The notes beneath the pieces are model-generated. The model was not told the origin of the DNA, did not search any database, and saw only the letters and a list, made by a program, of their open reading frames with translations. The translations under genes and the position numbers were made by a program. A DNA stretch of 64,000 nucleotides from Camarhynchus parvulus (taxonomy: Eukaryota; Chordata; Aves; Passeriformes; Thraupidae): assembly GCF_901933205.1 (NCBI RefSeq), contig NC_044574.1:20755733-20819732 (forward strand), read 5' to 3'. Positions within the stretch are counted from its first letter, which is position 1; each line of letters opens with the position of its first letter. Below are positions 23,441-37,145 of the stretch, piece by piece.

Positions 23441-26400
23441 TTTCCCTTTTTTGGCAAACCAGCCTTCTGCCTCTATGTCTCTACTTCCTATTTTGTTTCT
23501 TGTTAACTTGAAATAAGATCATACAGTTTGGTCCTTTGCAAGCAAACTGTACAATGTTGTTCTGAGCTGAGATACAAATAAGCAGAGCTGTGCTGCTGTG
23601 CAGAGGGGCTAAAGGCTATTGCTATGGCGTTGTCAAGACTCAGGAGTAGCTCTGCACATCACCACACTGCCTTTTGTAAGAAATCCTCTCTTCTCATGGT
23701 CAATGTTTTAGTGTCTGTACTGTTTGAAGAAAAAAACCACTGCTTTTCCATCAAACATTGTGCCAGCCTAACACAACAAGACTTTAAACTAAAGATATGA
23801 TCAAATGCTTAAGGGCAAGCTTAACTTTAGCTGAAAAAAGTGATACCAAACAGCACAGTGTAACTGCTCTCTGACCACTAATTTACTGCTTGGCTATTAT
23901 TCTCTCACATTAAACACTTAAATCCGTGTTACTTAGCATACTTAGCATTACTCTGACATCCATAGATGCTGAGTTCCAGTGTATCAGTAGCTTTGAAAAA
24001 AAGCTGAATTTGCATTCACTAATCAACATTGTGATAGGCAATTTGAATGCATGCAGACACAGATCATGCATGTAAATATCTCTATATGCTATCAAATGTT
24101 CAGTAAGCTGGTATACATACAAATATATAGCCAAGGAATGATAGATCAAAATCAGGTTCTGTGGAGCTTAAGGGTGAACTACTCTAGAAGAGTCAATTTT
24201 CAGTACCAATTATGTTGCACAGCCCTTGAAGTATTGCAGCCACACTATCTTAATCATATTCTTTGCTTACACACTGTACTGAGGGCTGAAAATCCTCTGG
24301 TCCTTGAATTGTTTTTAAAGTAGCCTCACGGATTTTTTGTGGGATTTTCTTTGGTCACAATTATTGATTTTTATTGTTCATTATCAGCACATTATTCAGG
24401 ATATTTTGCATTTTTCAGTTGGTCATGTGTTAGAATCTTTCTCCCTCAGATCACCAATGATGCATTTATGGATATTCAAGATAATCCATAAAACATATAA
24501 TCACAAATTCACCTCTACACTATTGCAAGATAAAATTGCATGCAAGAAACTTATTCTTTAACCTACTCTGGATTTACTTTTTAAGGTCATATTTACATTT
24601 CTCAAGAATTACCAGTTTTTATACACCCCTTCCCTACCATTTTTCCAGTCAACTATTTTTAGTTTACAAATTTAAATCAAGTGAGACTGTCTTACTCTGT
24701 GACATATCAAAATATAATTACACATTCTGGTAGTCAGCTGAACCTTGTCCCTAATTTGCATCCTATCTTGAGCAATTTATTTTCCCACTTGTCATGAAAC
24801 TTATGACTTGAGCTGATCTTTTCTAGATTGCTTGGCAAAAGTGAATAATTAGAAATATAGTTCCATCTGCATTAGAAGAGTTTTTGTCCAAATTTTGGAT
24901 TTAGGCCTCCCTAAAACTCCCGAAAAGGAGTGCAAAAGATAAAAAGTTAAGGTGAATATAATGAACTACCATCTTGGAAATTAATGAACCTTATAACTTC
25001 TAATGTATCATTAAATAATTTTATTCCCATTTAAGACTGATTTTGCTGAATATCCTCACTGGAACTTTTTCTAGTTCAAAGGAAATTTAATTTATTCCTA
25101 TCATGACATATAAAATATTATATTCTTTGAGGAAAGGGTCTAAGATTTTGATTTTTTTGTTAAACTGTGTTTAATAAAACAGGTTTGAGAAAATAAATCA
25201 CTTACTTGTCAAACATAGCAAACCTGCTGTTTTGAAGTAACATTAAGAAGCCACTTACTGATTCAGTAAAGCAGATATTAAAACTCTCTACACACAGCTA
25301 TGCTTGTCCTAAATCCAGGAGCACAGCAGTGTTCAGGATATTCTAAGAATTTTTGAAATGTGACCAATTATGTAACAAGATATGCCAAGAAACTTCATAA
25401 CTAAAAATCAGGGCATATGAGGCATAATTAAAATGCAGATCTTTAACAACATATTTTTTTAAAATTCTCTGTAAACTGTACAAAAAAAGGAATACCATAA
25501 GGTTGCCAGAGACTTGAGTTCCTTGAGTGTATAATAAGAAGGGAATATGCTCTTGCTTAGATCAATCTATGCAACAGTGACAATTGACCACCTTTCTTAA
25601 AACAAGTGTACCTTCCTATAATTCCTCCAGGACAGAATAGGGCATGATCAACACTCCAGAGTGGCACAGGGAAGGGCTGAAAAGTGAGAAATTCACAAAA
25701 ATAAAGATAGCCTAAGAATATTCGGTGTCACTCACTCCACATCCTTTGAGGTTTTTTTTTATGGAGTTAGAAAAACTCAGAGCATCCTTTGAGCTGAACT
25801 GGAGGAGTTTGTTTCCCTGCTCATAAAAAATTACATGGGTGACATTGACTGTCCTAATACAGTTCTGTTGGGTTTAGAAAGGACTAGGAAGAGCACATCT
25901 CTGTTATGAACCTACCAATGCTGTCTTAATATGCCTCAAACCTGCACTGCCTCACTGCTACTTTTTTTATGTTCCTACCAGAAGACAGAACATTTCTTGT
26001 TTGGAAAGACAAGGACAGAGCTGCCTAAGTACAAACTGAGTTTGATTAATGAATACAGAAGAGGTTCTGAATTCTCTTGTTTTCCACAGAGTCTCTCCTC
26101 CCACCCTCATAAATTCTATAGCTTTATATTTACAAGAATTTAATGAGAATGAACAGATATTATCATAATTGTACCTCAAGAATCAAGAGGGAAATTGCTT
26201 TTCACTTAATATAATTTTGGATGAGAAATAGTGGTACAAAGCAGATGAGAACATAAGACTGGAACAGGTCAGAGGCTGGGGCCACCAGGAGTGTTTGAAC
26301 TACAGGGGAACTTGGTGACAGATAGTTGTCATTACCATTAGCATTGGTAAAGGGCCTCACTTTTACTTCTGATGGTCACCACCTACAGTCATCATCAGAG

Positions 26401-27816
26401 CAATGCTTTGCCTTTGTATTGCTGCTTACAGCCCTGTGAGCTCAATGATCCAGCGTTGCACCTTATTATCAATTTACTAAACCCACAACTATATCTAACT
26501 TGGATTTCAGAATACTATAAGGAACTAGGTAAAAAGCCTGACTAAAACTAAGTGTACAGCAACTCTTGTGATCTCCTTTTCCATTTAGCCAGTCATATAC
26601 GCAGAATATTTTCCCTGTCTTCCTCCACAGTAAAGAAATAGCTTCTGGTCATCTGCTATAAGTGAAAGGGGCCCAAAAGACCTGGGATCATCCCCACTGG
26701 AGTCATGCCCCATTAACAGCTGTACCTCATTTTCCCTCATTTTCCTTTTTGCTGCTGAGCTAGCTACAGAAACTCTTAATATCTTTCACTTGCTCCTTAG
26801 TTTCTGGTTCAGCTAAGCTTTGGCTTTTCTAGACCTATTCCTGCATGCCCAGGCAGAAGCTTTACATGTTTGTAGGCAACCTACTATCATTTTCACTTTC
26901 TATGTGACTCCCTTTCATGACTAAACTCAGTGATCATTGCTGATAGCACCACTTTTGATCCCTCAGTGAGTTCCTAGCAACGTTAGAATGCAAATTTTCT
27001 TAAACTTTTCATACACAACAATAAACTGAGTAATAAATTGAGGAGATCACTCAAGAAAGAAAAGAAATCAGCCCACACTGTTTTGCAGCTTAATTATTGA
27101 TTAAATATCTGTCCTTGAAATGTCACATACTCACATACATAAAAATTATTCTTGTTCCTTGTTCACTAAAATCAGTTTACAAGAATGAAATATTAACATA
27201 GATACAGAAATTATTTGAACAAGAATTTGAAATAAGAAAATATGAGAATGGAGTAAAACGAAGCAAAAGATTTTCAAGTGATCTATAACAAAGAAAATTG
27301 CCTGAAAGACAGATTCCTTTCTAAAGTAAAAAAACGAAAGCTGCTGTTTCTCGTTTTTGTTATTATGGTTGTAATTATTTATAATGATAAAGCCCAGAGG
27401 CACATTATAGCAACTATTGTGCAAAAGCACTGTTCTGTAAGATGAAATCAAGAGCCTGAAAGTACATTAGTGCAAAGGGATGTTGAGGGCCACACTCCAT
27501 GATGGGTTATTATTCCTTTATTTATAACCTTGTTTTCTAGTGGTTGGTAATATAAAATACTTAGAGTTCAGGAACTGTTTTCCTGCATCAGAAGATGGAC
27601 AGTTAAGGACTGAGGCTTTATCGCTGAGGATTCTGTACGGACTATCAAACCTGTTTTTTTTCTCAGAGAACACAATGTAAAGTTGATACCTCTTGCAGCT
27701 TTAAATCTATTTATCAGAAGTTCAGTCCCATGACTCCTCCTCCTTTTTCCACTGGCCTTCATTGGACCCTTTCAAATGTGCTAGGTAAGTTAAGTCGTGC
27801 GCACAGATACAAAAGA
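23441..27816. other. Intergenic DNA without recognised genes
   Basis: AT-rich sequence with no credible coding frame. The stretch 26490-26950 has some resemblance on the - strand to old LINE sequence, including a run like the CR1 RT segment around 26518-26600, but the match is too weak to call. The remainder appears unique. Confidence 0.5.
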
Positions 27817-28110
27817 CACACAACAAAACCAACAACAAAAGCCCAAAAACTGAATCAAAACCCCCAAAACATTCCACTCCAAATAAGTGAACAAAGAACA
27901 TTCCAAAAACCACAAAACATACCACAATAGAAAATACACTTACAAGACAAACAAAAAAAAAAAACAAACGAAATCCAAAGCTACACAAAAAACCCAACCA
28001 AACAAAAAAGAAAACCCAAAAACTCCCCCAAAAACCAAAAAAACCCCAAAACACAAAACAAACCAACAAACAAATACCAAAACCCAACGAGTCAAAAACA
28101 GATTGGCAAA
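27817..28110 (+). repeat. A/C-rich low-complexity tract (CAAA-like)
   Basis: Nearly 300 bases almost free of G and T on the + strand, built from irregular CAAAA, CCAAA and ACAAACC units. It produces the longest open frame in the window (162 codons, - strand), a Phe/Gly/Leu/Val-rich translation with no domain. Such tracts recur in this window and are common in songbird DNA as I recall it. Confidence 0.9.
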
Positions 28111-29350
28111 ATTGACTTACTGTAAAGACAAACAGACCCAGTAGATACAGTAGGAATAAAAAATGTCTTTCAACATACTTGGGGCATAAGTTCACCTCAA
28201 ACCATGTCATATTATACCAGTCTGGCTAAGTTTTAGAAAGTCTGTAGACAACTGAAATAAGATATATCCTTCAAAGACTTAGACCTGTCTTGGAGTTTAT
28301 TGTACATGACAGTTATTGTTCTGCTAGCCAGAAAAATTAGAATTCAGAAAGTAACCATAGTACACTCTCATCGAACATCTTACATGCACGCACACCTGCA
28401 CTAAGTGCTGGCCACAGTACACAAAATTATATTATCTCAAGACAATAAAGATGCACATGCCTTGAAGTATGCTGCTGGTTTGCTTTCCACATAGTATCTG
28501 TCAAGAAGCTGGAGAAGCAGGGCAAGAGATATGCTACACCTGTAAATTTTCCACAGACCATTCTCTGGGAATAACCAAAACCTCTTCATTAAGTTTCCTA
28601 CATATTACTCTGGTAAAATCAATTTGCATATTTTGAATAAAATAAACACAGCTGAAATCGATGCTACATAGGCTTATAATCATAGGTGCCACAGAGCACA
28701 AGGAAGAAATCGAATATGTGTAGCTCTGGTACTGAGAAAAAAAATTAAAAACGCCCCATATACAGGAATGAAACTGCAGAAAGCAAATCCCCAAGCACCT
28801 AGCCTTTCAGCATCTGAAGACATAGTTGCTTCTATGTGTTATTTTCCCTGCTTCTAACACATCTGGAAGATGACCTTAAAAATTAGTTATGCATATTTGA
28901 TATCAACCTGTGGAAAAAACTGTGTACTAAAACACACCTCATGCTGTGTTGATGCAAGCCACAGGCAATTGTTATTATTTAGAGAGCCTAGAAGAATAGA
29001 ATTTGAAAGTGGTTAGCTACACAAAAAGAGCTCACACATCCATGAACAGCTTGAATATAGGATATATGGTGTCATTCTGTCATTTAAGCTGTCTGCAGAG
29101 ATCTGGAGGGTCCTTCATCGCTAAACTTCAATATTTCACTAAGACAGATGGGATCTCTGAGCAGCCTGAGTTCAAGCTCCTCTTGTAGCAACATGCTAGC
29201 ATATAAACTAGAAGCACTATACCTTTGTGGGGAAACACTAATAATTTTCCCTTGGTAAAACACCCTGGGTAGCAATATATGATAAGATAGGAAGGTACAT
29301 GTAAATGGTGTATATGAGTGGAATATTCAAAGATGTTTGAGAGGATACTT
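28111..29350. other. Intergenic DNA without recognised features
   Basis: Unique-looking AT-rich sequence. Frames of up to 86 codons on the - strand show no domain and no splice context. Confidence 0.6.
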
Positions 29351-29400
29351 CCAAAAAAACCCCAAACAACCAGCCAAAAAAACCCAAACCACCCAACAAA
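29351..29400 (+). repeat. A/C-rich low-complexity tract
   Basis: A short run of ACCCCAAAC and CCAAAAAAACCC units, the same composition as the tract at 27817-28110. Confidence 0.85.
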
Positions 29401-29559
29401 CTAAAAGCAACTCTAATGGCACCAACGATTAATATCTGTTGGAATAAACAATTGTCCATGAATGACCACAACAATTCTGAGTAAGAAAGCCAAACAAAAA
29501 GGATGAGTCATCCTTAAACAAGGCATGAATCATTAAAATTTGAAAAAGTGAGAAGAGAC

Positions 29560-29885
29560 AAATGTACCTAAAATGGTATGATGCTGCCAAAGACTCCCTG
29601 GGGTATAATGGCCTTTGCCAGGCTGGGAAGAGCAGCTCTTAGTTTAACAGTACGAGGCATAGTACATAGGGATCCACACCTTTGGTGGCTGAGGTGACAC
29701 TTGGCCTTCTGGGCATCCTCATCACCTGTGTGTACACTAGCAAATTGAAAGAAGTGGGCTGCATGGGTACAATAAAGTGGAGCACCCACATCTCCAACAC
29801 AGACGTGTAGAAGTAGGGTATCCTATAGTGCCCTATGAGAGATGGGTTCTGGTCTAGTTGCAACTCTTTGCAACTGTGCCTACGT
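29560..29885. other. GC-richer island of unknown nature
   Basis: About 325 bases distinctly richer in G and C than the flanks. Two overlapping - strand frames (29568-29789 and 29639-29863, 73-74 codons) cross it in different phases, as expected of a decayed repeat or pseudogene. I recognise neither a domain nor a repeat family. It could also be a non-coding transcript exon. Confidence 0.3.
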
Positions 29886-31014
29886 CATTAAGAATTTGGA
29901 GGATGTGTCAAGAAAAATAGTTCACAAATTTTTGGTCATTTTTTAACGTAAGTGTTCAGCTATTGCTGTGACTGCTATATTGCTGACATTGATCCTCAAT
30001 CCTAATCACTCGTTAATCACTCATTGTTAAAAAAACCAAACAAACCAAATAAACTGCTCTTATCTCTATTTTCTCTCATGTGTTATTATTTCTGTAGTTA
30101 CCTAAATTCTTTGAACAAGCTTGCTTTGAAGAAGGAGAGAAACATATATATAGTTGTAGTTTATTTTTTAAGTTTTCTAAACTTACTAGGATCATGACCT
30201 TGCCATTAAATAAGATACTGAAAAATGAGTAGTACACCTGCTTACATCTCTTCAGCTGGTCTAATATTACTAAGGTTATATAAGTGAACAAAATGAAAAA
30301 CAAAAAAAAACAGCCGACCCTTTACTATTTAGACCACAGATTTAATGCAATTTGACTGGATAAAAAAGCAAAGCTATCTAATGTAACAAACTGGCAGCAT
30401 ACTTACTGCCAGCAAGCTAGCTGCAATTTCTGCAGTGATCTCAAAGCTAATTAATCTCAAGTATTAATTACCAAGAATAAGAAACAAATGGCTAATCTAG
30501 ACTTCAGTGAATTGAGACATTTGTATAAAGCTATGAAACACCATTGCTAAGTCATCCCTAGAGGTACCTAACTGCCTACACTTCAACAGCAGCTTCCTAG
30601 GTTGTGATGAGAAGTGATTATCTTTCAGGAGATTAATCTCCATGTATTAGCTGAGTAATTCTCAGTTATTTCCTATTCTCATATCTGTGCAGTTGAAAAA
30701 TTGTCATGCTTTTGTTGTTGTCTCATACCTTCAACAAATCTGTTTTGCAAATCTGTCAGAATTCAATGTTATGCACTTTACTCACAACATAATTGGCTAA
30801 TTTATAATGTGATTTTTGTCATCTGATCATCATTTGATTTTTAGTTCACTAACCTAAAAATTTCCACATTAAAGTCAAGGTCTCATCTCATGTTGCATAC
30901 TTTTAGAGAGCTTACATGTGACTACATGTACACACACATTCTCACATATATGTATACATACATATGTATATATACCTATGTACATACATTTGTACATGCA
31001 AGCAAGAAGGGGAA

Positions 31015-31034
31015 ATCAATCAATCAATCAATCA
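31015..31034 (+). repeat. (ATCA)n microsatellite
   Basis: About five perfect tandem ATCA units follow the TATA/GTAC-rich stretch. Confidence 0.9.
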
Positions 31035-31823
31035 CTGTGAAATGAACCTACAGTCACATATACAAAAGCTCATTGCTACTGAGAGATTTTCATTGTGGGA
31101 ATAAGTTTCTTTTTCAGAAGCTTATAAACCTGAAATAATAAATAAATACTTTTACTATTAATACAACTTCAGGAAACTTCCTGATGGAAGGTGAGAGTCT
31201 CTTAGTCATACTTTAAATGCTGAAGTACCTCAGCTTATTTGAGAAACTATTCTGATTAGAACCATTGCTATACTAAAAACAAACCAGCAGCATTAATAAA
31301 AATCAAAGTGAAAAAGGAGGGAAGATTTGTTTGACAAATTTTAGCTTTTGAGCAACTGTTTCAAACACGTTCCCACAAATTCATATAAGATATTTAAGGA
31401 GAATGCTGACACAGCTGAAAAACATCTACAGTAAAAATCAGTTTTCTGTTATGCAGCTTAAATATGACAGACTGAGTCAATAGAAGCATTTAGCTCACCA
31501 GACACAAGTTGAATTTTAATAGGGAAATAAAAATTCTTTGGAACAGATTTTCCATATATCATCTAGGATCATTATAGTAGCTTTCATTTCCTTCAAGGCA
31601 AGTGCTAAGGCACACTCCCATTTATTAGAGCAGACATCCAATAAGCAGCACCTGTTCTGCATCTCAAATACTATTTTTCTTCACACCTATCCAGTCACAA
31701 ACTGTTCTGCAGTAAGGTACTCTGATTTACTCCATTGAAACTTGCAAAACTGAATATTCATCAAGAGAGATAACAGTCTTTCTTTCTTCACTTAACTGTC
31801 CTATCTGACGGAATAGTATTAAC

Positions 31824-31854
31824 CTCCTGTCCCCTTTTACGTAAAGGACAGGAG
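31824..31854. repeat. Hairpin-forming inverted repeat
   Basis: Arms ctcctgtcc (31824-31832) and ggacaggag (31846-31854) are exact complements. The sequence between contains the palindrome tttacgtaaa (31836-31845) plus a 3-base bulge, so nearly all 31 bases can pair. No transcript evidence is available from sequence alone. Confidence 0.75.
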
Positions 31855-34800
31855 AGAAAATTAATTTCTTTTGAGGAAAAAAAAAGAAGGAAAATATTTT
31901 CCGTGGTCTCCTTCGTGACTCTGTAACAAACTAACAAATTATTACTAAAATATTGTCACTAAGGATCAAATAAAATTACAGTTATTAGTTCCTGTGGAAG
32001 TGCTCATGTAAGTGATTCTTTGAATATTTCACTCTGATTCTGGCTTCTCGGGATCCTGAAATTGGGTGAAACAGACCCAATCTGCTGAAATCAGAACACA
32101 ACAGGGAAAAGCAGAAGACTACTCAAAAACTCTCAGTTTAGGCCAGAAAATTGGATTTTTTTAATTTTTTTTTAGGGGTGGGTTGCGAAACAAAGAGTCG
32201 GGAAAAGAAAAATAATTTTTAAGCAGTTAGATGACAACTTTCTCCTTGCTTGACTAAACAGGAAGAATGCAATAGTGAAAACAGACTATCAAAAGTATCA
32301 CATAATTACCTTTTGGGCTGTTATGCCAATGCAGTAAGCACAAGGACACAGGAGGAGTCCTTTTTAGATACATAACAATAACAGTAAAATCCAGTTTCTT
32401 TACCAGACTTTTTGTTTCATGTGCACTCTATGCCACCTTTGCTTCCTTCCTTTGGGCTAAATACACCTACTGCCAGGTAGCCTAGCTGCCTTACCAACAA
32501 AGGATTTAATAAACTGGAGCAGATTTGCCTTCTAGATAAAGACTAAAACACATGAGTAATCTCATCTTTCTGTCTGCAAAATGAATCTAGCCTTTAATTC
32601 ATAGAACACATGGTTCCTTAAGAAACAACTACCTTAGAAACCACCATCTTGGTGAAAAAACCTTTTGCAGACTATTAAGCCTGCCAGGTGGTAGAGAGAC
32701 ACAGAAATGAATCCCCCCACTTTTTTTTTCTCAGAATGGAATCAGCAGCTCTTCTAGGGTTTAAAGGGCCCCTATGCATCTTATGTATATTCTGCAAATC
32801 AGTTTTAAAGTAAATTTTGATTTGCAATCATTTCGGGCAGAGATTAACAAAATACCCAAAGCAAAACAAAATAAAAAATGAGAACAGAACAACCAACCAA
32901 CCAAAAAGCAGACCTAGAAGTGAGATAAGTATCTGGAATCTGGGGTTAACATGAACACAACTGTCTTTTCAAATTGACTTGCAGTCACTAAAATTACCAA
33001 GTTAGACACGTATACCAACCAAAATTATACGCTGTGTTGGAAAGCTGGTTTCTCCAGCTTTTCTCTAAGAATTTTTAGGTTAGAGATAAAAACTCATTAG
33101 CTAAAAACATGTTAGGTAGAAACCTACTAGACTATCTTGAATGTTTCAAATTTTCTGAAGTAAGGGAGTAGAATATTGAGAGACAATTAAAGCATACAGT
33201 AATTATTTAAGATCACTTAGGGAAAAAATAGAGGAAAATCTCACACTTTCTCTAAAATTAAAACAAAAACTTTAGTCTATTTTCAATTACAGATTCTTAA
33301 CCTATTTAGATATTTTATTTAGGAAAGCCTGTACAGGTGCCCAAATGGCATACCTGAATATATTTGAAAATATGACACCAAATCATTTATGTATACCACA
33401 GGATCATGACTCTACATCTCCGTCTTTGGCTCCACAATTAAAATATGCCTTGATGTATAATAACTAATAACCTCTTAACAGAAATAACAGAGAAGACTTG
33501 CCTAATTTATATGACCATAGAGAATGAGGGAAAATTAAAACTGAAAAGTGATTTAATTATAAAGACCTTTCAGACTGAAACAGTTTCTTTTCTGACTAGC
33601 AGCAAAAGAAAAAAAAAAAGCACAGATAATTACTGGAATAAAAACCTCCAAACAATAAAGTCCCTTTGACTAGAATTGTTCAAGATTTGCATTACATTTT
33701 CTGGCATTCAACTTCAAATTTTAATGCTATTTATTAGAACATTTGAACAACATCACTATTTGACATTTATTGAGTTGTGTTTTTAGCTCTGCAAAAGCAA
33801 AGCAGAAGGGTAAATTGAAGAAACAGAACAAATTAAAAGAATGTGATTTAATTTTTGATAGAATTTTTGATAGTAGACATTCTATATTTATGTTCATTTT
33901 GCAGTAAAAAGATTTAACACCACTGCATAGGAAAGAATCGAAATTATTGAGCTCATGGTACAACACTTGAAAGGACAAAGAATCTACAGAGGTCATCATC
34001 TGATAATCATAATCTAGCAGAGATCTCACAATCTGTCGCAAAAACACCTATGTGAAGTCAGTGAGGATGAGAGCAGGGCTGGGTTTTTCCCATTTCCTGA
34101 AATAATGTTTTATTCTCCTGCTGCTGTTAATTCTGACAGGCAGCCAAACACCACAAAGCTGCTTGCTCACTTCTCCCACTCTACCAGGGGAATGGAGGAA
34201 GAGTAAATGAAGGATAAAAATAGAGAAAACGTATGTATCAAAACAAACTATAATGGTAATAATAACAAATGCCTAATAATTGAAGGGTAAGTGGAAGAGG
34301 GAAGAAAACAAATCAAATTAAGTGACGCAGAGGCAACCACTCCCCTCCTTCCATGGGTAGAATATTGCCCAGACAGTTTCTGATCTAAAGATGGCTGACC
34401 CTCCTAAATGCCCCTTTTTTCCCTTTTATTTGCAAGCGTGGTGTTGCATGGTATAGAATATCTCTTTGAATAGGTTGGATCAGCTCCCTGGCTGTGTGTC
34501 TTCCCAACTTATTATGCACATCTCCTTACCTGCTAAATCCATTTATTTTGAGGACAGATTGAATAACAGAGAAGTCCTTGATGCTGTGTGAACACTGCTC
34601 ATCAAAAGCTAAAATGTTATTGTGAAATCAGTATTGTTTTGGTCAAAAGTCTATATCACAGCCCCATACAATCTACTATAAAGAAAATGAACTCTATCCA
34701 AGCCCAGACTGGTGCACCTTTGAAATGTTTCGTAAAAAGTAGATGGCAGAAAGTTTTCTTTTTTCCTCATCCAAGTTTAAAAGTAAAGTCACTGTTAAAT

Positions 34801-36510
34801 CCTTTGAGTAACTGGATGTAAATAGCAAACACCTATCGTCTCAATAGAATCAAGTTTGCAAAATTGGGTGGAAAAAAGGCTGTAACATTCCTTTTTTTCT
34901 CGATTCAATTGCATGAGACTATTCCTAATCCATGTTTTTAATTACCTCTCCTTGATAAGAATCTGAGCTGTAGTACATTGGCTTACAAATCAAATTTGAA
35001 TTCTTGGCTGGGGAATGTTTGCTTGCACTAGGACTGGTGCAAGAATTGGCAGTAGCAGTCCAAAATGCAGCGAGAAAGGAGCAGTTTCTTTGACAGTCTG
35101 TACCTGACTGTGTTGTGCTTCTATTCCCTTTCTGAGCAAAATCCAATGAAATAATATATAATGTTTTAGGTGATTTCAATTAATAGGGCAGAGTTTACAC
35201 TTAAATAGAACAGAAACTTAACCACAGCCCAACAACATGAGATCTGTGACTGGATCTGACAGTGGTAAGAACATGTTTTCTATGTTGCTTCTGCTCTGTC
35301 AGCAGCAGAAATAGATTCTTCACCTACTTGATTCTCACCCATATGGCAAATTTTTGCTCATATTCCCAGGAAATCTTCTTAACTGTGGTAGTCCTTTGAG
35401 CTGTCTTAAATTAGTACATTTATTGTGTAGCTACTCAGCTTGTAACACAGACGTCACAGCACTGAATGACTAGGACAGGCCATGAGAGCTTAAGACGGGT
35501 GGCATATCAGTGCTTTGTAGTATGAGCCACTTCTAACCAAACTACTGGGGAAATTATTATCATTTGGGCAATTAATACCAGTTATATTGTTAAATATATT
35601 TTGAAGGTAGCAATTTTAAGTTACCTTGCTTTCATCTCATAGAGGAAACTATGCACCCAGCACAGGTTTTAGGCAAAGCAGTGTCTAAAATGTAAATAAT
35701 ATGAATTCTGACCTGTAAATGCTTATATACTCTACTTTATTTTTCTGTTCTTTTTATTGCAGTGATAACAAGGTTTTGATATTTGAAAGAAAAGAAAAAA
35801 AACCCACAAAAACCCCGCTATGATGTAGTGCTGTTAAACCATGACCAAATTTCCTGCCATTGCCTCACATGAATATCATGCTTGTGATGGCCTTAGCATG
35901 TAAAGGAGAAGATTCTGCTTCTTTAGCACGCTTGAGTAAATTCTTAATATTTGTCTTTCCTTTTCATTGCCAAAATCTTAATTACTAAATCTAGGGTGAA
36001 AAGGCAGTAATTTTTTTCAATGTTAAAAGAACAATTTCCTTATATTCTTTTTAATTATAAGTAGTCATTATTGTTTTGCTTAAAAGCTTTCATAACTGAG
36101 ATTAATGTGAAATAGAGCACATTGTTTCTAAGACTTCATGCTCAGAACTGAAAAGAGCTCATGTAACATCAAGGGCTTTTAACTTCACTGCTTTTAATAC
36201 AGTTCATATGCATATTCATGTATTTGCTTTCTTTACAAATTAAATAATTCCTTTACTTAAATAATCTTCTTTTCAATATATGTCATAAATGATATTGGGG
36301 ATTTTTTTTAATTGTGGGAGTTTTATCTATTATATTTTCAAATGGTTTTTTGGAAGGTGAAGGCTTTACATGAGCCATATAGAGCTGCCTACATTATTTA
36401 GAAAGCAAGCTTGCAGCAGCTATAGTTTGTTATATTTGTCAATTAGTGTTACATAGAGTTATATACAATTAGTGAGAGGAATAAGTTGCAACAATAAGAA
36501 GAAAAGTAGA

Positions 36511-36650
36511 AATTGTAGAGCACTGCCAAGTCTGATAGCCTAAAAGAGTTGAGGTTGCTGAAGGTCTGTGTTCCCAGCTCCAGCCAGCGAGTTTGAGCGC
36601 CAGCAGGCAGACAATCACATGTACACACAGTACATGTATGCACACAACAA
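36511..36650 (-). repeat. GT-rich repeat family, copy B
   Basis: On the - strand it reads GT-rich text, then ctgcctgctgg, gggaacacagacct, cagcaacctcaactctttt, aggctatcagacttggcag and tgctctacaa. This aligns block by block with 42216-42312 (+) and 6595-6712 (-). Divergence is roughly a quarter of positions by eye, so the copies are not recent. Confidence 0.5.
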
Positions 36651-37101
36651 GTCACAAGGACCTACACAGGCAGAAATTAATTTTCCATTTCTAAATGCTC
36701 ACATGTGTATCAGGAGAGCACCTGTGTTTATGTAAAGGAGTTAAGATAATTCTAGGTTTTTTAGCATGTGAAAAACCTCTATTCTAGGAATAAATTTGTA
36801 TTCTTCATATGATTGAAAGACTTGAAGCCTATATACCTATATACTTGATGCCTAAACACAAGGTATATTCTTCCAGAATGTTCACAACTAAAGGAAACAT
36901 TGCAATTATAATATAAAATAGGGGTTAAAGAAAAATCTCTTCTTGCTAGAAGATGTGGGTGGGAAATAAACTATTAGAAAGACTATCATTGGCAAGTGAT
37001 ATTTCCATATGTAAGGATTTTAAATACATATATTGATGCCAGAATCAATGGGAGGGCATTTACAATTCCATAAGAATACTTTTGGGCTTAATTATCCTGG
37101 A

Positions 37102-37145
37102 AATGATTAAGCCAAAACATCTTAATGATTAAGCCAAAGCATCTC
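37102..37145 (+). repeat. 22-bp tandem duplication
   Basis: Units 37102-37123 and 37124-37145 share aatgattaagccaaa and differ at two positions. It is probably a slippage product. Confidence 0.85.

Larger units (their letters stand above)
29886..36510. other. Gene-desert DNA with simple repeats
   Basis: No gene is visible. Simple sequence occurs at 30940-31010 (ATGTAC/TATA mix) and 31015-31034 (ATCA units). A strong hairpin-like palindrome lies at 31824-31854. Frames of up to 106 codons lack domains. The text at 30330-30480, with two TAATTA cores, looks unlike the background and may be a regulatory element, which is inference. Confidence 0.55.

Noticed and set aside
26490..26950. Possible old LINE sequence on the - strand
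   Set aside because: Only one short stretch resembled a CR1 RT segment; too weak without an alignment.
27722..28210. 162-codon - strand open frame, Phe/Gly/Leu/Val-rich, membrane-protein-like
   Set aside because: It is the translation of an A/C-rich low-complexity tract. The hydrophobicity follows from TTT/TTG/GTT codons, and no domain is present.
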